Part shown: piece after piece, positions 1-7,000 of the stretch
How the letters are laid out: every line of letters starts with the position of its first letter
How positions within the stretch are numbered: position 1 is the first letter of the stretch
Assembly: GCA_963747005.1 (NCBI GenBank)
Contig: CAVVDT010000002.1
Coordinates: 1 to 64,000, forward strand
Source of the DNA: CAVVDT01 sp963747005
Lineage (GTDB): Bacteria; Pseudomonadota; Alphaproteobacteria; Rhizobiales; Aestuariivirgaceae
Length of the DNA stretch: 64,000 bases
Reading direction: 5' to 3'
Notes under the pieces: model-generated
Databases searched by the model: none
Told to the model about the DNA's origin: nothing
Seen by the model: only the letters and a program-made list of their open reading frames with translations
Translations under genes and position numbers: made by a program

Positions 1-38
1 GCTTGACCACGGGGACCATTCCGCCGACGCTTCACCGC

Positions 39-329
39 ATGAAGCGCTTCTGGGTCTATCTCATGGCCAGCCGCAAGAACGGCACCCTCTATGCCGGCGT
101 CACGTCCGACCTGTCCCGCCGCGCCTTCCAGCACCGCGAGAGCTCCGTTGAAGGCTTCACCAGCCGCCACAGCGTAAAGCGCCTCGTGTGGTATGAGGAA
201 CACCCGAACGCCGAAGCCGCCATCCGCCGCGAGAAGGCCATCAAGGAATGGAAGCGGCAATGGAAGATCGACCTGATCGAAGCCGCGAACCCGAACTGGA
301 ACGACCTCTACCTCACCCTAAATCGATAA
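39..329 (+). CDS. Small GIY-YIG nuclease-domain protein, copy 1
   Basis: A 96-residue protein that is essentially one GIY-YIG nuclease domain of the YhbQ/UPF0213 size class. The first half-motif is V-Y (Tyr7) instead of G-I-Y, the second is TLYAGVT (Tyr18, Gly20), followed by the conserved arginines of LSRR (27-28), His32, and REKAIKEWKRQWK, whose Glu65 sits where the metal-binding glutamate is expected. GIY-YIG domains cleave DNA with a divalent metal; the target here is unknown. The open frame extends to TTG at 3, but that part is repeat A sequence, so I take the ATG at 39. The gene lies between a type A palindrome (upstream) and a type B palindrome (344-364), which suggests it belongs to the repeat element. 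No obvious promoter or strong ribosome site is visible. Confidence 0.85.
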   Translation: MKRFWVYLMASRKNGTLYAGVTSDLSRRAFQHRESSVEGFTSRHSVKRLVWYEEHPNAEAAIRREKAIKEWKRQWKIDLIEAANPNWNDLYLTLNR

Positions 330-641
330 CTTGGCGGAATGGATACCGGCATCAAGTGCCGGTATGACGATGTTGATTTTGCACTGCCCTCTCGCACCCC
401 GTCATCCCGTGGCTTGACCCCGCCACAACAACGGCTTGCCCGCGCCTCCCCAACACACCCGTCACCCCGTGGCTTGACCACGGGGACCATTCCGCCAACG
501 CCTCAACAAGTCGCGCGGTCAGCGGCATGGATGCCGGTATCGAGTACCGGTATGACGACGGCTTGGTTGTGTCGCTAACCCCACACACACCCGTCACCCC
601 GTGGCTTGACCACGGGGACCATTCCGCCGACGCTTCACCGC

Positions 642-932
642 ATGAAGCGCTTCTGGGTCTATCTCATGGCCAGCCGCAAGAACGGCACCCTCTATGCCGG
701 CGTCACGTCCGACCTGTCCCGCCGCGCCTTCCAGCACCGCGAGAGCTCCGTTGAAGGCTTCACCAGCCGCCACAGCGTAAAGCGCCTCGTGTGGTATGAG
801 GAACACCCGAACGCCGAAGCCGCCATCCGCCGCGAGAAGGCCATCAAGGAATGGAAGCGGCAATGGAAGATCGACCTGATCGAAGCCGCGAACCCGAACT
901 GGAACGACCTCTACCTCACCCTGAATCGATAA
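642..932 (+). CDS. Small GIY-YIG nuclease-domain protein, copy 2
   Basis: The predicted protein is identical to copy 1 (96 residues); the genes differ by one silent base in a leucine codon near the 3' end. All putative active-site residues (Tyr7, Tyr18, Gly20, Arg27, His32, Glu65) are intact, so neither copy looks decayed. It is flanked in the same way by a type A palindrome ending just upstream of the ATG and a type B palindrome at 947-967. Two intact, identical copies 603 bp apart point to recent amplification of the whole unit. Whether the protein acts on the repeats, in the manner of RAYT transposases on REP sequences, is inference. Confidence 0.85.
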   Translation: MKRFWVYLMASRKNGTLYAGVTSDLSRRAFQHRESSVEGFTSRHSVKRLVWYEEHPNAEAAIRREKAIKEWKRQWKIDLIEAANPNWNDLYLTLNR

Positions 933-1469
933 CTTGGCGGAATGGATACCGGCATCAAGTGCCGGTATGACGATGTTGATTTTGCACTGCCCTCTCGCAC
1001 CCCGTCATCCCGTGGCTTGACCCCGCCACAACAACGGCTTGCCCGCGCCTCCCCAACACACCCGTCACCCCGTGGCTTGACCACGGGGACCATTCCGCCA
1101 ACGCCTCAACAAGTCGCGCGGTCAGCGGCATGGATGCCGGTATCGAGTACCGGTATGACGACGGCTTGGTTGTGTCGCTAACCCCACACACACCCGTCAC
1201 CCCGTGGCTTGACCACGGGGACCATTCCGCCAAGAGCCCAGCCAGTCGTGCGGTCAGCGGAATGGATACCGGCATCAAGTGCCGGCATGACGACGGCTTG
1301 GTTGTCTCGCTAACCCCACACACACCCGTCACCCCGTGGCTTGACCACGGGGGCCATCCCGCCAGGGCCTCAGCCGGCCGCAACGCCAGCGGCATGGATG
1401 CCGGTATCAGGTACCGGCATGACGATGAAGTGTGTTGAGGAAAAAATGCTAACGACAAAGAAATAATCC

Positions 1470-1503
1470 TTGACTCTGGCTTAAATATGTTCTATGAACG
1501 TTC
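1470..1503 (+). promoter_or_regulatory. SOS-type promoter with LexA box, left copy
   Basis: TTGACT (1470-1475), a 17-base spacer and TATGAA (1493-1498) form a sigma70-like promoter. GTTC-tatgaac-GTTC at 1489-1503 is an exact match to the GTTC-N7-GTTC LexA box established for Rhizobium, Sinorhizobium and Rhodobacter, and it covers the -10 region, where a repressor would block transcription. The same arrangement recurs at 28505-28538 in inverted orientation. Confidence 0.75.
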
Positions 1504-1504
1504 C

Positions 1505-1885
1505 ATTCCTTCCCAACCCCGGGGCGTGACTCGCGAGCCGTCCGGTCATGGGGATCGAATGCGGCTCTCCGTTCGCCTCCTCAACGGAAGGAGGCGAACC
1601 GGGGTGCGGGTGTGAACGACCAGCTAAGGGGTCCGGATACTACGGTCCGGACGCGCTTGTGGATCGTTGACCCTTTCGGTGATCGGGTGCCGGCCGGCCT
1701 GCAATGGCCGCCCAAAGCGGTTAAAGCTCAGGCATTACCCGAAAGGCGAGGTCCGGAGGCGTTAAAGACGCCAGCCGCCCGCTCAGCAAGGCCGCCGAGG
1801 AAAGCGCCGGCAAAGCGCAACCCTCTAAACCCAGTCAAGCGCTGCAACCGGCGCTTTCCTCGACCCCCCGGGACCTTCGGGCCGA
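1505..1885 (+). ncRNA. Candidate SOS-controlled structured RNA element, left copy
   Basis: About 380 bp without a believable gene, downstream of an SOS promoter, matching 28138-28502 on the other strand. Predicted hairpins are: CGTGAC (1525-1530) with GTCATG (1545-1550); GTTCGCCTCCT (1571-1581) with AGGAGGCGAAC (1589-1599); GTCCGGA (1631-1637) with TCCGGAC (1646-1652); GAGGAAAGCGCCGG (1797-1810) with CCGGCGCTTTCCTC (1848-1861). The second copy keeps these pairings with different bases, so RNA or single-strand DNA structure appears to be conserved. No reading frame is conserved between copies. The 3' end is set only by where similarity fades; I see no T-run terminator. It converges on the 3' end of pbpC. 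It is not a family I recognise. Confidence 0.65.
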
Positions 1886-1932
1886 AAGGCCGCGGAGCGC
1901 GCCAATGCGTCCGCCGCCCCAGCCCCTCTCCC

Positions 1933-4044
1933 CTACTCCACGAACACCGACACCCGGGTGCTGCGGCCCAGCGCGTCGATCACCGTGAGGGTGGAAAAGC
2001 CGGTCCCGTCGGGCGTCCAGAAATTCTCCCGGCGGCGCTCGAAGCCGGCCAGCAGATGCCCGTTGGCCATCCACCGGAACGGCGCCTTGCCGCCTTCCAG
2101 CTTGAGCACCAGAGGCTTGAGGCGGGCACCGCTGAGGCCGAGATCGACGCGCGCACCTTCCGGCGGATAGACGATCATCGGCGGCGGCGTCACGTCCTGC
2201 GAGGTGACGAGGTCGAGGCGGGCCGGCACGAAATGCTTCAGCACCACCGGCAAATCGGCCTGGCTCACCCTGAGCACGCCGGGCGGCGCCTTGGGGAGCG
2301 GCGGGCCGGAAAAACCCACCCGGTTGAAGGCATCGAAAAGCAGCGGTGCCGCGGATTCAATGCCCACCAGTTGCGGCACCGGCGTGCCGTCGGCGCGTCC
2401 GATCCACACCCCGATCACGTGCCGCGCGTCATAGCCCACCGACCAGGCATCGCGGTGGCCGTAGGAGGTCCCGGTCTTGAAGGCGATCCCCAGCCGCCGC
2501 CGGCCACGCGGTGCCGGCGCCCCTTTCAGGATGTCGGCCACGTACCACGCCGCTGCGGGATCGAGCACCCGGCCGCCCACGTCGGGCGTGTTTCCGGCGA
2601 GGTCGGAAAGGCTGATCGCCGTGCCGCCGCGCGCCAGCGAAGCATAGGCCTGCACCAGATCCTCCAGCGTGATGCCGACGCCGCCGAGGCCGATGGCGAG
2701 GCCGACGGGATCGTTGCCGGGCAGTTGCAGATGCGCCCCGGCCGTATCGAGCCGCGCCACCAGCCGCTGCGGCCCCACCCCGTCGAGCAGCTTTACCGCC
2801 GGCACGTTGAGCGACAGTTGCAGGGCTTGCCGCACCGAAACCGTGCCCTGGTAGGAGAGGTCGAAGTTGCGCGGCCGGTAGCCGCCGAAATCCTCCGGCC
2901 GGTCATCGATCAGGGTTTCGGGATGCGCCAGCCCCTGTTCGAAGGCAAGGCCGTAGATGAACGGCTTGAGCGTCGATCCGGGCGAGCGCGCCGCCACCGT
3001 CATGTCGATCTCGCCCTGGCGGCGGGCATCGAAGAAGTCGGCCGAACCGATGCGGGCGATGATTTTGCCCGTCTGGTGATCGGCGACGATGAGGGCGGCG
3101 GAAACCTTGTCGCCGAGACCCTTCACATAGTCGCCGACCAGGCGTTCGAGCGTCGCCTGCAAGGCGGCATCGAGGCTTGTCTTGTGGATCATTTCATCCG
3201 GCTTGGCGAGCCTCAGCGCCTCGGCCAGATGCGGCGCCAGCGCCGGCATGTCGCGGCGCACCGTCGGTACCCGCTGGCGCTCGGCCCGCTCGGCATCGCC
3301 ACGCGCCAGGACGCCGGCCTCGACCATGCGCTCCAGCACCCGGTTGCGGGCCGCCGTCGCGGCCTTGGGGAAACGGTCGGGGCGGCGCGCTTCCGGCAGT
3401 TGCGGCAGCGCGATCAGCAGCGCCGCCTCGGCGGGCGCGAGCTTTCGCGCCGACTTGCCGAACCACGCCTGGGCGGCCGCCGTGGTGCCTTCGAGGTTGC
3501 CGCCATAAGGCGCCACCGTCAGGTAGTCGGTGAGGATCTGGCGCTTGGTCAGCCGCCGCTCGATCTGCACGGCGCGCAGCATCTGCACCGCCTTGGCGAT
3601 GAACGAGCGTTGCTGGCCGCCCTCGATCAGGCGGGCAAGCTGCATGGTGAGCGTCGAGCCGCCCGACACGATATGGCCATTCCAGATGAGCTGCCCCGCC
3701 GCCCGCGCCACCGCCAGCGGATCGATGCCGGGATGCTCGTAAAAGCGGCTATCCTCATAGGCGATCAGCATGCGCAGGAACTGCGCATCGACCTCGTCCA
3801 GGTCGACCGGCAGGCGCCAGCGTCCGGCCGGCGTTGCAAAGGCCCTGAGCAGGTCGCCGTCGCGGTCGACCACCATCACCGAGCGCGGCCCCACCTGATC
3901 GAGCGGCGGCGGATAGGCCTTGTCGAGTGCGTCGAGCCCGGCAAGCGCCAGCACCATCACCCACAGGGCAAGACCCGGACCCACCACCCAACGCCGGGGC
4001 CAGCCCCGAGCCCCGGCGCCCCCAGCCTCGTTGGGTCCAATCAC
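1933..4044 (-). CDS. pbpC: Penicillin-binding protein 1C
   Basis: Bifunctional class A PBP of 703 residues that polymerises glycan strands and cross-links peptides at the periplasmic face of the inner membrane. An N-terminal membrane anchor (about 21-42) is followed by a GT51 glycosyltransferase domain with EDSRFYEHPG (catalytic Glu97) and GGSTLTMQLAR. The transpeptidase domain follows, with SxxK (Ser357-Lys360), SLN (411-413) and KTG (523-525). A PBP1C-type C-terminal domain ends the protein. It starts at GTG, whose GTGA overlaps the stop of the upstream alpha-2-macroglobulin gene, so translation is probably coupled. PBP1C and bacterial alpha-2-macroglobulin are known to be linked, and are thought to repair the wall and trap proteases after envelope damage. 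Confidence 0.95.
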   Translation of the reverse strand: MIGPNEAGGAGARGWPRRWVVGPGLALWVMVLALAGLDALDKAYPPPLDQVGPRSVMVVDRDGDLLRAFATPAGRWRLPVDLDEVDAQFLRMLIAYEDSRFYEHPGIDPLAVARAAGQLIWNGHIVSGGSTLTMQLARLIEGGQQRSFIAKAVQMLRAVQIERRLTKRQILTDYLTVAPYGGNLEGTTAAAQAWFGKSARKLAPAEAALLIALPQLPEARRPDRFPKAATAARNRVLERMVEAGVLARGDAERAERQRVPTVRRDMPALAPHLAEALRLAKPDEMIHKTSLDAALQATLERLVGDYVKGLGDKVSAALIVADHQTGKIIARIGSADFFDARRQGEIDMTVAARSPGSTLKPFIYGLAFEQGLAHPETLIDDRPEDFGGYRPRNFDLSYQGTVSVRQALQLSLNVPAVKLLDGVGPQRLVARLDTAGAHLQLPGNDPVGLAIGLGGVGITLEDLVQAYASLARGGTAISLSDLAGNTPDVGGRVLDPAAAWYVADILKGAPAPRGRRRLGIAFKTGTSYGHRDAWSVGYDARHVIGVWIGRADGTPVPQLVGIESAAPLLFDAFNRVGFSGPPLPKAPPGVLRVSQADLPVVLKHFVPARLDLVTSQDVTPPPMIVYPPEGARVDLGLSGARLKPLVLKLEGGKAPFRWMANGHLLAGFERRRENFWTPDGTGFSTLTVIDALGRSTRVSVFVE

Positions 4045-7000
4045 TTCTGCGGCCCCACCACCTCCGCGCGGCCCTCGTCGGTGCGGGCGAAAAGCTGCGG
4101 CCGGTACATGTCCTCGACTTGCGCGGCCGGATAGACATAGCGCCCCGGCGTCACTGCCCGCATCATGTAGGCGAGAACGAACGAGCGATCGTCGCTCTCG
4201 GTACGGTCGAAGGCGGCGATGAAGCGGTCGGAGCGGAACTCGACATGGGCGGCGTTGACCTGTTCGGGCAGCCAGTCGAAGGCGCTCAGATCGGCGCTGC
4301 CCATGATATGCGGATTGTCGATCTCAAAACCCGCCGGCAACAGGTCGGAGACCACCACCCGCGACGACCAGGTGTTGTTTTCCGTCACCTTGAGCACCAC
4401 CACGAAACGCTCGTTCTGGCCGACCGTGGTGATGTCGCGCGGCTGCCCGTCGAAGCCGTAGATCTGGCGCTCGATGCTGAAGCCGTTTTCGACCGCGGTG
4501 GGCTGCTTGTCGGGAACACCGGTGACCGAGATCACCATGTCGACATCGTTGTCGCCGCGGTTGGTGATGGTGACGGGCTTGCTCAGGGCATCGGCGTCAT
4601 AGGCCTGGCTGAAGCGCGCCGTGGTCGCCACGCCGTCGACATCGAGATTGTAGGCCTCGCCGCCCTCGATGAGGGCCCGCGCCGCCAGCAGCAGCCAGGC
4701 TTCCTCCTGGGTGCTGGTATAGGATTTCGACAGCCGCGCCGCCGACACCGCCTTGATCAGAGCGGGAACGTCCTTGGGCTCCGGCCGCGTTTCCGCCGCC
4801 AGTGCCAGGATGGCCGCCCCGTCCCTGAGGTTGGAGCCATAATCGGAGCGATAATAGTTGTCGTTGCTGGCTGTCGCCTCGAGGCTGGCATAGGCCGCCT
4901 TGAACACCGTCTGGGCACGGGCCGCCTCGCCATAGAGGCCAAGCCCGGCAGCCAGTTGCGCCTTGGCCATGGGCGAGGTGAACTGCGAGAGCTCGGCATC
5001 GCTGTAATAGCGCAGGTCGCCCAGCGAGGCCTTCTTGTTGCGCGCCAGCACATAGATCGCATAGGCGACCTTGGCGCTGTCGGTCTTCAGGTCGATGTTG
5101 TAGCCGAGCGCGTTGCGCAGATTGTCAACGGCCTGCGTAAAGGCGAGATCGGGCACATCATAGCCCTTTTCGCGTGCCCTTGTGAGGAAGTCGGTGACAT
5201 AGGCATTGAGCCACAGATCGCCCGAACCCGGCCCCCACAGGCCGAATCCGCCGTTCGAACCCTGGAAGGACAGAACCCGATCGATGGCGCCTTGTACCCG
5301 CTTGTGGATGCCCGCTTCCTCGCCCAGCCCCAGCGATGTCGCCACATCCGACAGGTAGAGCAGCGGCAGCGCCTTGGAGGTCGTCTGTTCGGCGCAGCCA
5401 TAGGGGTAGCGGTCAAGCTGCATCAGCAGCGAAGCCACATCGAGCCCGGCGGCGCGGGTGACGGCGGCGGTGAGCTTGGCGCCTTCCGTCTGGAAGCCGG
5501 CAAGGAAGTCCTTGTCGAGTATCACGCTGCCGCCCTTGGCCTTGAGGCTGAGCACCCGGCGCTCGGTGACCGGCAGGCGCGGCGAGCGCACCGGAATGGA
5601 TATCACCTGTTCGATGTCCGGCCCGCCGTCGCGCGACAGCCGCAAGGCAAGCGATCCCGGCCCGCTCTGGCGCGCGATCAGCGGCACGATGAGACTGGCG
5701 CGTACGCCCTTCTTGAGGGTGAGGGTTTCCGAACCCGGCGTCAGCGGGGCCGAAAGTTCGGGGCTGGCCGAGATGGCGAGGCGGTATTCACCCTCGACGG
5801 CATCGGTATCGGTGATATCGAGCCACAGCCGCGCCTCATCGCCCGGCGCCATGAACTGCGGATGGCTCGCCACCACCACGACGGGATCGCGCACCACCAT
5901 GTCACGGCTCGCCGATCCCACGGCCTCTTCGGTGTAGGCGACCGCCATCAATCTTACCGTGCCGTTGAACTGCGGCACGTCGAAGGTGATTTCGGCCTTG
6001 CCCGAAACGTCGGTTTCGACGATGCCGGAGAAATAGGACATCAGCGGCTGGGTCGGCGGCGAGCCTTCGATCCCGAGGCCGCCGGCATCGCCGCCGGAGC
6101 GGATGGTACCCTTGACCCCCTTGGTACCGTCGATCAGCCGGCCATAAAGATCGCGCAGTTCAAGACCCAGGCGCTGCTGGCCGAAGAACCAGTCCTCCGG
6201 CTTCGGCGGTTCATAGCGCGTCAGATTGAGAATACCCACATCGACCGCCGCCAGCATTACCCGCGCGGTCTTGCCGGCCTCCAGGCCATTGACCTGCACA
6301 GCCACGCTGACCGGTCCGTTGGGCCGCGCGAGGTCGGCGCCGCCGATGACAACGGCCAGCTTTTTCGAGGCAGGATCGATTGTGGCATGAGCAATGCCGA
6401 TAGCGCGCTGCGGCAGCCGGGCATCGCCCTCGCCCGCCGGCCGGATGAGGGTAACCATGGCGTAGGCCCCGGTTCCCCATACCTTGGTCACCGGCAGGTC
6501 GACGGTCGTGCCCTCCTTGGGCACCTCGACGGTGCGCACATCGATCACCCGGTCGGTGCCGGTGACGACGATGGCGGTGCCGGCGTAGCGCGGCGAGATC
6601 TTCAGGTGCGCCGTATCGCCCGGCAGGTATTGCGACTTGTCGAGGGCAACCTCCAGTCCGTCAGGCGTCTCGGTCGAAGCCTGCGGCACGTACCAGCCGG
6701 CGTCGAACTCCACCGACGAGGCGGGGCTGGCCGGATCGTTACCTGCCACTTCCAGCCGGTAACGGCCCCAGTCCACCGGCACGGCGATCTTTTCCGGCGT
6801 ATCGGCGCCGATGTTGATATGCCCGTCGGCAATGCGCCGGGTATAATCGACAGGCTCGTAATTCCAGCCCGCATCGCCGCGATACCATTGATAGTCGCGC
6901 TCGATCCTGACCAGCGACCAACTGACCTCGCCCACACCCTTGCGCTTGCCGTCAGCGCCAAGGCCGATGACCTCGAAGGAGGCCGTGGCGCCCTCGTTCA

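Larger units (their letters stand above)
1..1231. repeat. 603-bp direct tandem duplication carrying the nuclease gene
   Basis: Bases 1-628 are repeated at 604-1231 with an offset of exactly 603 bp. By eye I find one difference, A at 320 versus G at 923, which is silent in the nuclease gene. Identity stops at 629/1232. The unit contains a complete A-nuclease-B element followed by a decayed A and a further A-B pair. The first unit begins at the window edge, so more copies may lie upstream. Such near-identity means a very recent duplication or ongoing gene conversion. Confidence 0.95.
1..1437. repeat. Array of composite palindromic repeats (A-B type), left copy
   Basis: The stretch is made of an alternating pair of imperfect palindromes. 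Type A has the core CCCCGTGGCTTGACCACGGG (seen near 1, 463, 594, 1066, 1197 and 1328, with a decayed one near 402). Type B has the core GCCGGTATCRAGTACCGG (344-364, 533-551, 947-967, 1136-1154, 1267-1287, 1400-1418). The usual order is A, about 30-40 bp of spacer, B, then a short linker to the next A. In two units the spacer is replaced by a GIY-YIG nuclease gene. Translated ORFs through the array give low-complexity products and are not believed. A mirror-image array lies at 28571-29460. I read these as REP/MITE-like elements; the family name is not known to me. Confidence 0.85.

Noticed and set aside
1488..1614. Short ORF starting ATGTTCTATGAA inside the SOS promoter
   Set aside because: The start codon falls upstream of the expected transcription start, and the second copy lacks both the ATG and the stop.
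1612..4134. 840-codon open frame on the plus strand
   Set aside because: Antisense to pbpC, with Arg/His-rich low-complexity product; a GC-rich shadow frame. Its first part also crosses the structured element, and the frame is closed in the second copy.
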